From contig JAUILN010000018.1 in NCBI GenBank assembly GCA_030432695.1, positions 1-64,000 on the forward strand: a stretch of 64,000 nt of DNA, given 5' to 3'. Origin of the DNA: a bacterium. GTDB lineage: Bacteria; Planctomycetota; UBA1135; UBA2386. The translations under genes were made by a program, and so were the position numbers. Of the stretch, positions 25,411 to 35,893 are shown in pieces (position 1 is the first letter of the stretch; each line of letters opens with the position of its first letter). Under the pieces are notes generated by a model, which had not been told where the DNA came from, made no database searches, and saw nothing but the letters and a program-made list of their open reading frames with translations.

Positions 25411-27201
25411 TCAGCGCGGACCAGCACCACGCGGCGCCAGCCGCGAGCCAGGGCGCACCTCTTCGGCGGCCTCGGCCTGCAGCGTGCGGAACGCGCTGTC
25501 CAGGCCGCGGCGCAGGGTCCACGAGCGGTCGCGCGCGTTGTCGTCCTGCTTCGAGTCCTCGACGGCCTTCACGAGACGCTTGCGGGCGGCGGGCGGCAGG
25601 TCGTCGCCAGCCAGGCTGAGGATCGACACCGCGGCCAGCTCGTAGAGTTCGGCGCAGGTCTCGTGGTCGCCGGCGTTGAAGCGCGGCGCGCCGCGCTCGA
25701 CGGCCAGCGCGTAGACGGCCTCGTAGCGGTCGACCAGCCCGGCCAGGTTCACGCTGGAGCGGTTGGCCGTCGCCTCGACCGCGACCGGCTCGCTCGCGGC
25801 GGTCAGCAGCAGCACGGTGTCGATCAGATGGATCACGCCGTTGGCCGCCTGGATGTCGGTGGCGACGAGGCCGGCGCCGCCGACGGTGATCCGGCCGCCG
25901 TCGAGCGCGACCTCGACCGGCTGACCCATGAACGAGGTCAGGCGCTTCTTTGCCAGCAGCTCGCGGGCGGCGATCCGGCCGGGCACGACGTGCAGGCCGA
26001 GGATCGCGGTGAGGTCCTGGCGGTTCTCGGGCTTCAACAGCTTGGCGACGGTGCCTTCGGGCAGCGCGGCGAAGGCCGAGTCGACCGGCGCGAACACGGT
26101 CCACGGACCGTTCTCGCCGTCGAGCGAGCGGGCCAGGCCGGCGGTCTTCACGGCGGTGAGCAGGGTGGTCAGCCGTTCGTCGGCCGCGGCGATCACCGCG
26201 ATCGGCCGCTGCTCGGGCAGCATCACCGAGTCGATGACGTGCACTACGCCACCGTCGAATGGCACGTCGACCGCGACGATCGAGGCGCCGGCGATCGAGC
26301 CCTCGGCGGCGTCCACGGTCAATGGCTGGCCATTGAGGCTCGGTAGGCTGCGGGCGTTGAGCACCTCGGCCGAGCTGCGGACGCCCGGCACCACGTGGTA
26401 GGTGAGGATCGCGGTCAGCGCGCCGCGGCCGGCAGGCGACAGCAGCTCCTCGACCGTGGCCTCGGGGAGTTTCGCGAAGGCCGCGTCGGTGGGGGCGAAG
26501 ATCGTCACCGGTCCCTCGGGCAGCTCGAGCCCGGCGGTGGTCACGCAGGTGAGAAGGGTGTTCAGCCCGGCGGCCTTGGCGACCGAGACCAGGTCGTCAG
26601 CCGAGCCCTTGGCGGCCGTCTCGGCGGTGGGCGCGGCGTCCGGGCCGACCGCGCGGATCGCGCGCACGTCGAGGCGGAACGGTCCGGCCTGCTTGTCGGC
26701 CAGCGTGAAGCCGAGCGACTCGATGTCGGTCGGGTCGATCGCCGGGGCGCGGCTGACCTTGCGGCCGAAGCTGTAGAGCTGGAAGCCGTCCAACGGCAGG
26801 GAGACCTCGATCCATTCACCGTCGACGGTCTCGAAGTCCTGCTGGTAGGCGCCGGCCATCATCCGCACGCTCGCCTGGCGGACGTCGAACTTCCAGGTCC
26901 GGCCGTCGCCGCGGACCTCGGCGACCAGCGCCGTCGCCCCGGCGAAGTCGTCGCCATCCACCGCGCGCCGCATCTGTGAGAAGCCGCCGTTGTTCTCCAA
27001 CGACAGGCTGCCGGTGAAGGTCAGGATCCCGTCCTCGCGCTGGCTGACGCGGCCGCTGGAACGGCCGCCCATGACGCCGTCGAGGACCACCTGCCAGGCG
27101 GAGACGTCGTCTCCGGGGGTGAGCGCGAAGGACTGGGCGGGGGAGGACGAGCCTGCCATCAGGGCGGTGCTCACGAGGATTGCACGGGCGGGGAGTCGCA
27201 T
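25411..27201 (-). CDS. Secreted CIA30-fasciclin fusion protein
   Basis: A 596-residue secreted protein. Signal peptide MRLPARAILVSTALMAGSSSPAQS. Residues ~28-180 resemble the CIA30/NADH:ubiquinone-oxidoreductase intermediate-associated domain: LDGVMGGRSSGRVSQREDGI, LTFTGSLSLENNGGFSQMR, WKFDVRQASVRMMAGAYQQDF. Two fasciclin (FAS1) domains follow at ~195-325 and ~330-465, each with the H1 and H2 boxes: VTIFAPTDAAFAKLP ... LTYHVVPG ... VHVIDSVMLP, then WTVFAPVDSAFAALP ... LGLHVVPG ... IHLIDTVLLL. The remaining ~130 residues are helical (AARKRLVKAVEDSKQDDNAR). CIA30 domains bind sugars or assembly partners and FAS1 domains mediate adhesion. ATG 27201 gives the signal peptide; longer frames upstream do not. 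Confidence 0.82.
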   Translation of the reverse strand: MRLPARAILVSTALMAGSSSPAQSFALTPGDDVSAWQVVLDGVMGGRSSGRVSQREDGILTFTGSLSLENNGGFSQMRRAVDGDDFAGATALVAEVRGDGRTWKFDVRQASVRMMAGAYQQDFETVDGEWIEVSLPLDGFQLYSFGRKVSRAPAIDPTDIESLGFTLADKQAGPFRLDVRAIRAVGPDAAPTAETAAKGSADDLVSVAKAAGLNTLLTCVTTAGLELPEGPVTIFAPTDAAFAKLPEATVEELLSPAGRGALTAILTYHVVPGVRSSAEVLNARSLPSLNGQPLTVDAAEGSIAGASIVAVDVPFDGGVVHVIDSVMLPEQRPIAVIAAADERLTTLLTAVKTAGLARSLDGENGPWTVFAPVDSAFAALPEGTVAKLLKPENRQDLTAILGLHVVPGRIAARELLAKKRLTSFMGQPVEVALDGGRITVGGAGLVATDIQAANGVIHLIDTVLLLTAASEPVAVEATANRSSVNLAGLVDRYEAVYALAVERGAPRFNAGDHETCAELYELAAVSILSLAGDDLPPAARKRLVKAVEDSKQDDNARDRSWTLRRGLDSAFRTLQAEAAEEVRPGSRLAPRGAGPR

Positions 27202-27326
27202 GGGTCGGTGTTCGGTCCGGGCTGCGCCGCTTCGCGCCCGCGGTGACTCCGGATGCGGGGAGGTCCGAGTGGAGGTCGGGAGCATCGCCCGCGTCGATGC
27301 CGTCCGCATCTCGTACTCTGCGGCGG

Positions 27327-28208
27327 ATGTCTCCGATCCTGCAATCCCGGTTCGCGGTCGCTGGCGGCTGCCTGCTGCTCGTCGCGCTCGGTTGGCTGTG
27401 GATCGAGGGGCCTGCCAAGCGCGCGCCGACGATTCAGGAGGCGCTCGAGGCGCGCGGACCGGAGGTCGTGCGGGAGCTGACCAAGGAGGTGCTGCGCCAG
27501 CGCCAGGATCGCATCGCACTGGAGCGCGAACTGGAGGAGCAGGGTCTCGACGGGCTCGCCCGCCGGGCGCGTGGCGACGAGTCGGTCGGGTCCGAGGGGG
27601 CGACCGAGCGCGCGGCCACTGCGCCGGCGCGTCTGGATGCCGACGCCCTGCGGCTCGTGGCGTTCCCATGCTCGGTGTCCCTGTCGACCGTGCTGGCCTC
27701 GCGTTCGCTCAATCCGCGCGGCGTGGAACAGGTCAGCCAGGCGGCCGAGGAGCGGCTCCGAGCGATCCGGGAGACGTTCTGTCGGTCCATCACCAACCTG
27801 CGGAACCGAGCGGGGCGGCTGATGAACCAGGAGTTACGGCAGATGTACGAGGCGGGCGCCCTGCAGGCCTGGGACCCCTTCGAAGATCGGACGCACGTGG
27901 GGGATGCGGTGCGCGCGTGCGTGGAGCGGTTCCGCGCCGAAGGCCTTGCCGAGGCGGAGGCACGCCAGCGCGCGCTGAGCGAGATGGGGCGGGACCAGCT
28001 CGGCTTCCCGGTGGTGACCTTCGCCGGCTTCGGTCGGATGGACTACGTCCCGATCGAGTTCCTCGACGCCGGCCGGCGCGCTCGCGAGGATCGACGCAAG
28101 ACGGAGGAGCTGTTCGTGCTGACGCTCGCCGGCTGGTGCGTCGCGGAGGGGCTCCTGCGGGTCGAGGAGGTCGACCCGGTCGTCGAGTGGCTGCGTGGCC
28201 GGGTCTGA
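27327..28208 (+). CDS. Membrane-anchored coiled-coil protein of unknown function
   Basis: A 293-residue protein. The N-terminus MSPILQSRFAVAGGCLLLVALGWLWI is a membrane anchor (about 9-26) facing the periplasm, followed by a charged helical stretch (IQEALEARGPEVVRELTKEVLRQRQDRIALERELEE, read in parts) that looks coiled-coil. The rest is helical with QVSQAAEERLRAIRETFCRS and DVVEWLR-like VVEWLRGRV at the end. No family recognised. It is divergent from the fasciclin gene by 125 bp and followed at 28331 by a strong hairpin plus T-run, so it is probably its own transcription unit. A link to the adjacent sigma/anti-sigma pair is possible but unproven. Confidence 0.55.
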   Translation: MSPILQSRFAVAGGCLLLVALGWLWIEGPAKRAPTIQEALEARGPEVVRELTKEVLRQRQDRIALERELEEQGLDGLARRARGDESVGSEGATERAATAPARLDADALRLVAFPCSVSLSTVLASRSLNPRGVEQVSQAAEERLRAIRETFCRSITNLRNRAGRLMNQELRQMYEAGALQAWDPFEDRTHVGDAVRACVERFRAEGLAEAEARQRALSEMGRDQLGFPVVTFAGFGRMDYVPIEFLDAGRRAREDRRKTEELFVLTLAGWCVAEGLLRVEEVDPVVEWLRGRV

Positions 28209-28330
28209 CTTCGGCGCAGAAACTTCGGGTGATCCCGAGAAAGCCCCGGCCCGTTGTTCAGATCCGCACCTCTCAAGGGTGCCTGTAGGACGACCCACGC
28301 AGGAGACGGGGAAGAAGAGAGGGTCAACGA

Positions 28331-28370
28331 CCGTGGGGTCCGGCCGTCCCCGGACCCCACGGTGGTTTTT
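28331..28370 (+). terminator. Intrinsic terminator with 13-bp perfect stem
   Basis: CCGTGGGGTCCGG (28331-28343) pairs exactly with CCGGACCCCACGG (28350-28362) around a 6-nt loop, followed by TGGTTTTT. This is a textbook Rho-independent terminator for the gene ending at 28208, 123 bp downstream of its stop. It also lies 26 bp before the likely start of the sigma factor gene, so it may attenuate read-through into it. Confidence 0.85.
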
Positions 28371-28395
28371 CCCAACCCCGAGATGGAATGCTCTC

Positions 28396-29061
28396 TTGTT
28401 CCAGAAGCCGCCGGGAGACGACTCGCCGCCCGACGATCAGCAGCCACAAGATCCGCTGGCCGGCGATCAGCTGGCCGGCGACTTCTGGCCGTCGGGTCCA
28501 CCGACCGACGCGCAGTTGTTGGACCGGCTCCGACGGCAACCGGAGGAGGGGCTGCACGAGATCTTCAAGAGGGATGGAGCGTGGCTCGTGGCCGCGCTGA
28601 GTCGCGACCTCGGGCTCCTTGCCTACGACGACGAGATCGAAACCGCGGTCTCGGAGGCGCTGTGGGTGCTCTATCGGGACCGCCGGAAGCTGCAGATCAA
28701 GTCTTCGCTACGTGGCTACCTCAGGAAGGCGGCGCTCCGACTGTGCTTGAAGTCGATCAACAAGCGGTTCAGCGAGCGTCCCCTGAACCTGCACGACGTG
28801 AAGCTCGACCCGCCGGACCAACGGGATGCCCGGCGAGGTGGCTTCGCGACGTTCCTCGCGGCCAAGGTCGAGTCGCTACCACCGATGGAGCGCGATCTGT
28901 TCCGGATCGACGCGAGCCAGACGAGAAGCGCGAAGTCGATCGCGGAGGAACTCGCTACGTCGCACGAAGTGATCGCGTCGCTTCGCTACCGACGGAAGAA
29001 GCGGATCGTGGATTGGCTCGACGAATGGGATCGGAGGAAGGAGGACGAGAGCAGTGACTGA
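28396..29061 (+). CDS. ECF-like RNA polymerase sigma factor
   Basis: A 221-residue protein if translated from TTG 28396, the first start codon in frame after the terminator hairpin; a purine stretch GAGATGGA lies upstream. Residues ~55-125 resemble sigma region 2: HEIFKRDGAWLVAALSRDLGLL, then AYDDEIETAVSEALWVLYRDRRKL (the E..V..ALW..Y core) and SSLRGYLRKAALRLCLKSINKRF. Residues ~155-210 resemble region 4: PPMERDLFRIDASQTRSAKSIAEELATSHEVIASLRYRRKKRIVDWL (read in parts), a helix-turn-helix. The N-terminal ~40 residues are Pro/Asp/Gln-rich. It overlaps the next gene by 8 bp, which encodes a one-span membrane protein that is a candidate anti-sigma factor. Confidence 0.72.
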   Translation: MFQKPPGDDSPPDDQQPQDPLAGDQLAGDFWPSGPPTDAQLLDRLRRQPEEGLHEIFKRDGAWLVAALSRDLGLLAYDDEIETAVSEALWVLYRDRRKLQIKSSLRGYLRKAALRLCLKSINKRFSERPLNLHDVKLDPPDQRDARRGGFATFLAAKVESLPPMERDLFRIDASQTRSAKSIAEELATSHEVIASLRYRRKKRIVDWLDEWDRRKEDESSD

Positions 29062-29854
29062 TGCAATGCACCCAATCGGTCATCGAGTCCTGGAGGACCT
29101 GATCGAGGCATGTCTCGAGCGTGCTCGTGGGCGTGGCGAATCCACGCCGTGCGCCGCCGATCAGCTCAGGGCGGCACCACCCGAGATCCTGGAGCGGGTG
29201 TTGCGCCGCGTGCGGTCCAAGCGGAGGAGCCAGGCGATCGCGCTGCACGCTGCCGCCGTGGTGGTGGTGACGGGGGTCGCGATCGGCGCCCACCTCTCAT
29301 CCCGTTCCGACGAGATCACCGGTCGCGAGACCGAAGGGAGCGGCGAGGTCTGGACCGAGAGCCAGGCGACCAGATCTGCTTTCCTGCAGGTCTGGGACGG
29401 CCAGAGCACCGCCGAACTGACGCTGTCCGATCTGATGCTGGTGCTGTCCCGGGCAACCGACTATCGACGCGCCAACTTGATCTCGGTCGTCAGCGAGTTG
29501 CAGGTGCGCATCCGCGGGGCCTGGAACGAGTGCGGCCGACGTGGGGAAGTGCCACCCGACGTGCGTCGCCGACTTGCAGAACGGATCGACCAGATCGACG
29601 GAAGGAGCGCGGTGTTCGGCGGAGTCGATGCGGGTGTCTTGGCGCTCGCGCGTGATCCTGCGCGCCGCGATCTGGATACGCGCCAGCTGCAGGACCTCGC
29701 TGACTGGACCCTCGGTGCCATCCGTGGCTACCGCGCGGCGGTGCTGAAGGTCCGCGACTCAGCCGGTTGGAGCGAGGACGACCGGAAGGTCCTGGACGAG
29801 GCGGTCCAGATCGCTGTCCGGAGGATCAGGTCCGTCGTCGCGGAAGCGAACTGA
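29054..29854 (+). CDS. Single-pass membrane protein, candidate anti-sigma factor
   Basis: A 266-residue protein that overlaps the sigma gene by 8 bp (GTG 29054 lies upstream of its TGA), indicating coupling. Residues ~1-60 are cytosolic and helical with no zinc-binding anti-sigma motif (HxxxCxxC absent). One membrane helix follows at about 62-80 (ALHAAAVVVVTGVAIGAHL) and then ~180 residues outside, helical with a Trp-rich start. The layout matches a membrane-anchored anti-sigma factor that releases its partner on an external signal. The sequence alone does not prove it; it could also be another sensor. Confidence 0.55.
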   Translation: MTDAMHPIGHRVLEDLIEACLERARGRGESTPCAADQLRAAPPEILERVLRRVRSKRRSQAIALHAAAVVVVTGVAIGAHLSSRSDEITGRETEGSGEVWTESQATRSAFLQVWDGQSTAELTLSDLMLVLSRATDYRRANLISVVSELQVRIRGAWNECGRRGEVPPDVRRRLAERIDQIDGRSAVFGGVDAGVLALARDPARRDLDTRQLQDLADWTLGAIRGYRAAVLKVRDSAGWSEDDRKVLDEAVQIAVRRIRSVVAEAN

Positions 29855-29900
29855 ACGCTCGCCTCGGGCGGGAGCGGACTCTCCCATCGGAGACAATCGA

Positions 29901-30161
29901 TCAGCCGCCGCCGACCGGCGGGACGGTCCAGGTGATCGATCGGGAAACCTGGTCGAAGCCGTCGGCCGTGAAGTGCACGTCATCCCATCCGGCGGGCGGC
30001 TTCCAGTTGGTGGTCTGACCCGGCTGGACCCAGAAGGTGGTGCTCGCACCGGTGTTCGGTTCCGTCGCGGTGACCTCTACCGCGGTGGACTCGTCGTGCT
30101 TGATGTCGGCGCCGTCGTTTCCGTTGATCTCCGGCGACGGAGAGACGTGGAGAGTCTTCAT
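29901..30161 (-). CDS. Small protein of unknown function (86 residues)
   Basis: ATG 30161 gives 86 residues: MKTLHVSPSPEINGNDG, then mostly beta-strand forming sequence (AVEVTATEPNTGASTTFWVQ, TTNWKPPAGWDDVHF) and ending WTVPPVGGG. No signal peptide and no membrane segment are seen. It looks like a small beta-sandwich such as a binding or self-assembling domain. No family recognised. Codon composition is less skewed at wobble than in the larger genes, but the frame is intact. It sits between the anti-sigma-like gene (convergent) and ppdK (same strand, 244 bp upstream). I consider it more likely than not to be real. Confidence 0.5.
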   Translation of the reverse strand: MKTLHVSPSPEINGNDGADIKHDESTAVEVTATEPNTGASTTFWVQPGQTTNWKPPAGWDDVHFTADGFDQVSRSITWTVPPVGGG

Positions 30162-30334
30162 GTCGATCCTTGGGCGGGGGACAGGAGGGAGTTGGCGCGG
30201 TGTCGTCGATCCCGCCGACGGAACCCGCCATTCCCCTGGAGGCCGCGATCTGAACCCTCTGACCGCCCCGGCCGGCGGAACGGCGTCCCCCGGTGATTGA
30301 CCGGGATGAATACGGTCCGATCACATGGGGGCTT

Positions 30335-30366
30335 CCGATCCGGTCAAAAACTATCGACCGGATCGG
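30335..30366. terminator. Hairpin after ppdK
   Basis: CCGATCCGGTC (30335-30345) and GACCGGATCGG (30356-30366) are perfect 11-bp reverse complements with a 10-nt A/T-rich loop, 39 bp past the ppdK stop. Read on the minus strand, the T-run is in the loop rather than after the stem, so an intrinsic terminator is possible but atypical. Confidence 0.5.
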
Positions 30367-30405
30367 GAATATCTGCGGGACAGAGGCCTTCGATGGCGCC
30401 CGACC

Positions 30406-33222
30406 TCACGCGAACACCGAGTCGTCGTACTCCCCCTCCCGCAACTTCGCCTGCGCCGCCGCCAGCCGTGCGATCGGCACCCGCGGCGGCGAGCACGACA
30501 CGTAGTTGAGCCCGATCCAGTGGCAGAACCGCGCCGAGTCCGGCTGGCCGCCGTGCTCGCCGCAGATGCCGATCGACATCCCGGGCCGCGACTCCCGGCC
30601 CCACTCGGTGGCGATCTTCATCAGCCGGCCGACGCCCTGGACGTCGAGCACCTCGAACGGGTTGTCGCGGAGGATGCCCTGCTGCTGGTAGTGCGGCAGG
30701 AACTTGTTCTCGGCGTCCTCGCGGCTGAACGAGTAGGTCGCCTGGGTGAGGTCGTTGGTGCCGAACGAGAAGAATTCCGCGACCTCGGCGAGGCGGGCGG
30801 CGCGCATGCAGGCGCGCACCACCTCGATCATCGAGCCGAACTTCACGTTCAGCGTGACCTTCCGGCGGCTCTCGATCTCCGGCTGGATCTGGCGCAGCAT
30901 CGACTTCACCCGCTCCAGCTCCTCCACGGTGCAGACCTGCGGGACCATGATCCATGGCTGGACGTCGAAGCCCTCGAGCTGGACCTCGGCGGCGGCTTCC
31001 AGGACCGCACGGATCTGCATCGTGTAGATCTCCGGGAAGGTGATGCCGAGGCGGACGCCGCGGTGGCCGAGCATCGGGTTGACCTCGTGCAGCACGCGCA
31101 CCTTGCGGAGCATCTGCTGCTTGCGGGCCAGCAGGTCCTCGAGTCGCTTGCTGCGCTGGTACTCCTTGAGCGAGCCGGTCAGCGTGTCGAGGCTCTCGAC
31201 GAACCGGCGGTGTAGCTCGGGGTCGATGAGCTTCAGGGTGTCCGGCAGCTCACCCACGCTGCTCACCGCGCGCGACATGTTGCGCAGATGGGCGATCTCG
31301 AACTCGAGCTGCTCGGCGGTCGGCAGGAACTCGTGGATCGGCGGGTCGAGCAGGCGGATCGTCACCGGCAGGCCGGCCATCGCCCGGAAGATCCCCGCGA
31401 AGTCGTCGCGCTGGAACGGCAGCAGGCGGTCGAGGGCGGCGTGCCGCTCGGAGTCGCCTTCGGCCAGGATCATGTCCTGGACGATCGGCAGGCGGTCGAC
31501 GGCGTTGAACATCCGCTCGGTGCGGCACAGGCCGATGCCGCGCGCGCCGTAGCGGCGGGCCCGGGCGGAGTCGTTCGGGGTGTCGGCGTTGGCGTAGACC
31601 TTCAGCGTGGCGACCTCGTCGGCCCAGCCGAGCAGGGTCTGCAGCTCGCCGAAGAACTCGGCCTCCACCGTGGGAATCTCGCCGACGTAGACGTCGCCGG
31701 TGCTGCCGTCGAGCGTGACGACGTCGCCTTCCTCGAGAACCAGCGCACCGATGGTGGCCTTCTTGGCGCGGACGTCGACCTTGATGTCGTCGCAGCCCGA
31801 CACGCAGGGCTTGCCCATGCCGCGCGCCACCACCGCGGCGTGGGAGGTCTTGCCGCCGCGGCTGGTGAGGATCGCGCGGGACGCGAAGAAGCCGTGGATG
31901 TCCTCGGGCTTGGTCTCCTCGCGGACCAGCACGATCGGCTCGCCGGCGAGTCCGCGTTCCTCGGCGGTGTCGGCGTCGAAGACGATCCGGCCGGCTGCGG
32001 CACCGGGCGACGCGGGCAAGCCGCGCGCGATCGGCTCGGAGGTATGGTCGGGCGCGAGCTGCGGCACCAGCAACTGCTCGAGCAGCGCCGGGTTCACGCG
32101 CAGCAATGCGGCGTGCTTGTCGAGGATGCCCTGCTCGACCATCTCCACCGAGGTGATCACCGCCGCGCGCGCGTTCATCTTCGCGTTGCGCGTCTGCAGG
32201 CAGTAGAGGGTGCCGCGCTCGATCGTGAACTCGAAGTCCTGCACCTCGTGGTAGTGGCCCTCGAGCCGGTCGCGGAGCTCTACGAGCTGGCGGTGCAGGT
32301 CGGGCATCTCCTGGGCCATCTCGGCAATGGGCTTCGGCGTGCGCACGCCGGCGACCACGTCTTCGCCCTGGGCATTGACGAGATACTCGCCATACAGCCC
32401 ATCCTCACCGGTGCCCGGATTGCGCGTGAACGCCACCCCGGTACCCGAGTCGGTGCCCATGTTGCCGAAGACCATGGTCTGCACGTTCACCGCCGTGCCG
32501 TTGGCCATGTCCGGCGTGATCTTGAACTGGCGCCGGTAGTCGACCGCGCGCTTGCCCATCCACGAGCGGAACACCGCGCCGATCGCGATCTGCAGCTGGG
32601 TCCACGGATCGGTCGGGAACGGCTCGCCGGTGTGCTCTTCGACGATGCCCAGGAAGTCGGCGGTCAGCGACTTCAGGTCCTCGGCGGTCAGGTCGACGTC
32701 CTGCGACACGCGCCGGCGGTGCTTGAGGCCGTTCATCGCGTCGTCGAACGGCTCGTCGGGCACGCCCAATGCCACCTTGCCGAACAGCTGCACGAAGCGG
32801 CGGTAGGCGTCGTGGCAGAACCGCGCATTGCCGGTCGCGTCGATCAGGCCCTGCAGCGTGGTCGGGTTCAGGCCCAGGTTCAGGATCGTGTCCATCATCC
32901 CCGGCATCGACATCGCCGAACCCGAGCGGACCGAGACCAGCAGCGGGTTGGTCCCGGCACCGAAGCCTTTGCCGGTCTTCTGTTCGACCTCGGCGACCGC
33001 CTCGCGGACCTGATCCATCAGCCCTTCAGGGAATTCCCGGTGCTGAAGGTAGGCGAGGCAGGTCTCCGTGGTGATCGTGAACCCCGGCGGCACCGGCAGG
33101 CCGATGCGGGTCATCTCGCAGAGGTTTGCCCCCTTGCCGCCGAGCAGCATGCGGTTCTGGCCGTCGCCGTCGGCGAACGAGTAGACGAAGCGGGTGGACG
33201 GGGACGTCGCGGTGTCGGTCAT
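30406..33222 (-). CDS. ppdK: Pyruvate, phosphate dikinase
   Basis: A 938-residue enzyme interconverting pyruvate, ATP and phosphate with PEP, AMP and pyrophosphate. The N-terminal nucleotide-grasp domain contains LLGGKGANLCEMTRIGLPVP and VSVRSGSAMSMPGMMDTILN. The phosphohistidine domain has LTSRGGKTSHAAVVARGMGKPCV with the swivelling His about 461. The PEP/pyruvate domain has GIGLCRTERMF, MLGHRGVRLGI and GICGEHGGQPDSARF with the catalytic Cys about 887. Length is typical for bacterial PPDK. ATG 33222 fits MTDTATSPSTRFVYSFADGD. In this setting it supports gluconeogenic or pyrophosphate-linked glycolytic flux together with tpiA, pgi and gnd nearby. Confidence 0.96.
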   Translation of the reverse strand: MTDTATSPSTRFVYSFADGDGQNRMLLGGKGANLCEMTRIGLPVPPGFTITTETCLAYLQHREFPEGLMDQVREAVAEVEQKTGKGFGAGTNPLLVSVRSGSAMSMPGMMDTILNLGLNPTTLQGLIDATGNARFCHDAYRRFVQLFGKVALGVPDEPFDDAMNGLKHRRRVSQDVDLTAEDLKSLTADFLGIVEEHTGEPFPTDPWTQLQIAIGAVFRSWMGKRAVDYRRQFKITPDMANGTAVNVQTMVFGNMGTDSGTGVAFTRNPGTGEDGLYGEYLVNAQGEDVVAGVRTPKPIAEMAQEMPDLHRQLVELRDRLEGHYHEVQDFEFTIERGTLYCLQTRNAKMNARAAVITSVEMVEQGILDKHAALLRVNPALLEQLLVPQLAPDHTSEPIARGLPASPGAAAGRIVFDADTAEERGLAGEPIVLVREETKPEDIHGFFASRAILTSRGGKTSHAAVVARGMGKPCVSGCDDIKVDVRAKKATIGALVLEEGDVVTLDGSTGDVYVGEIPTVEAEFFGELQTLLGWADEVATLKVYANADTPNDSARARRYGARGIGLCRTERMFNAVDRLPIVQDMILAEGDSERHAALDRLLPFQRDDFAGIFRAMAGLPVTIRLLDPPIHEFLPTAEQLEFEIAHLRNMSRAVSSVGELPDTLKLIDPELHRRFVESLDTLTGSLKEYQRSKRLEDLLARKQQMLRKVRVLHEVNPMLGHRGVRLGITFPEIYTMQIRAVLEAAAEVQLEGFDVQPWIMVPQVCTVEELERVKSMLRQIQPEIESRRKVTLNVKFGSMIEVVRACMRAARLAEVAEFFSFGTNDLTQATYSFSREDAENKFLPHYQQQGILRDNPFEVLDVQGVGRLMKIATEWGRESRPGMSIGICGEHGGQPDSARFCHWIGLNYVSCSPPRVPIARLAAAQAKLREGEYDDSVFA

Positions 33223-33354
33223 GGCCCGGTCTCGATGGGAGTCACGGAGAACTCCGAGGGAGACGATCGGCGGGGGGGCGACTTTCTGGCGGCTGCAATC
33301 GCGCGGTGCCCGACGCCGGTATATCCGCGATCTCTGGTGCTCTATGCTGGCAGC

Positions 33355-33804
33355 ATGGTCGGCGAAGGTGTCGAGAACGCGACATCGCGTGGCATGCGTT
33401 GGGTCCTGCTGGCGTGGGCGCTGGGGCCCGGCTGCCTCGGTTGCTCGTGCGCCGCCGCCCTGCTCGTCGGCTCCCTCGGGTGGAACCCGGTCTACGGCGT
33501 ATTCCCGTGGTGGCTGGAGTGGATCGGCAGGTTGGTCCTCATCCTCACGCTCGTAAGTGCTTGCCTCACTCTGTTCCTCGCCGCGAGCAGTCTGCCGGCC
33601 CGGCGATCTCTCGAATACCGGGCCCTCGCAGGATGGTGGCTCGCGGTCTGCGGGGGCACCGTGATCTCCGGCGCGTTCCCTACCCTGGCTCTGTCCCTGC
33701 TCTGTGCAGGTGCTGCCGCAGCAGCGGTGCCTCCGATCGGATTGTGGCTGCGCATGTCACGACATCGCCGGACGGCGAGCCTGCAGCCGGATTCCGGCTC
33801 CTGA
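33355..33804 (+). CDS. Small integral membrane protein of unknown function
   Basis: A 149-residue hydrophobic protein with about four membrane helices: about 18-42 (WVLLAWALGPGCLGCSCAAAL), 54-80 (WLEWIGRLVLILTLVSACLTLF), 97-112 and 114-136. It is Cys-rich near the N-terminus (CLGCSC). No family recognised. ATG 33355 starts MVGEGVENATSRGMRW. It is divergent from ppdK with a 132-bp gap and converges with the zinc-ribbon-like gene 3 bp away. The evidence that it is real is the clear helix periodicity and length. Confidence 0.6.
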   Translation: MVGEGVENATSRGMRWVLLAWALGPGCLGCSCAAALLVGSLGWNPVYGVFPWWLEWIGRLVLILTLVSACLTLFLAASSLPARRSLEYRALAGWWLAVCGGTVISGAFPTLALSLLCAGAAAAAVPPIGLWLRMSRHRRTASLQPDSGS

Positions 33805-33807
33805 CCC

Positions 33808-34173
33808 TCACGCACACGTCCGACACGGCTCGCTGCGCAGCAGCCCGGTGTAGCGCCCCGTCCCGTGGCACTCCGGGCAGTCCTCGCGGTCGCAGTGCGG
33901 CGGGCGCAGGCCGGTCGCGGCGTACAGCTCTCGCACCGCGCTCGTCGGCACGCCGTGGCCCTGGGTGCCCCACACGTGGTCGAACAGCCGGTCGTCGATC
34001 CGGACCTCGGTGCCCTCGAACCACTCCGGGGCGTGGGCGCGCCAGGCCTCGAGCAGGTTCTTGTGGTCGGACCAGCCCTGCAGCAGGTCGGCGAGGCAGT
34101 CCTCGCCGTGGACGTAGCGGCCGACGAACCAGGGGATCGTGTCTTCGAACAGCTCCGCGATGGTGACTCTCAC
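33808..34173 (-). CDS. Small protein with CxxC zinc-ribbon-like C-terminus
   Basis: A 121-residue protein. GTG 34173 is preceded by no good Shine-Dalgarno sequence but leaves an uninterrupted protein of regular composition (MRVTIAELFEDTIPWFVGRY). The last 35 residues contain CDREDCPECHGTGRYTGLLR followed by SEPCRTCA, that is C-x4-C-x2-C-x-G-x-G ... C-x2-C, close to the DnaJ-type CxxCxGxG zinc finger. The first 85 residues are helical with many Trp. It is likely a cytosolic metal-binding protein. The unit is divergent from pgi by 78 bp. Confidence 0.62.
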   Translation of the reverse strand: MRVTIAELFEDTIPWFVGRYVHGEDCLADLLQGWSDHKNLLEAWRAHAPEWFEGTEVRIDDRLFDHVWGTQGHGVPTSAVRELYAATGLRPPHCDREDCPECHGTGRYTGLLRSEPCRTCA

Positions 34174-34251
34174 GGAGGAATCTACTCCGCGCTTCTGCGG
34201 GCGGGGGAGAAGCGCGAAAGTCGGGTACGGAAACCCGAATCCAACGACCGG

Positions 34252-35889
<1,638 letters not shown>

Positions 35890-35893
35890 TCCG

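Noticed and set aside
30335..30366. Canonical intrinsic terminator for ppdK
   Set aside because: The stem is perfect but the T-run lies in the loop, not after the stem, so I list it only as a hairpin with moderate confidence.
31288..33354. Very long open frame antisense to ppdK (and similar long antisense frames at 2695-4803, 2586-3227, 40201-41562, 52620-55340)
   Set aside because: High GC makes stops rare; these frames have low-complexity Arg/Gly/Ala/Asp composition, no domains, and mirror genes with clear motifs on the other strand.
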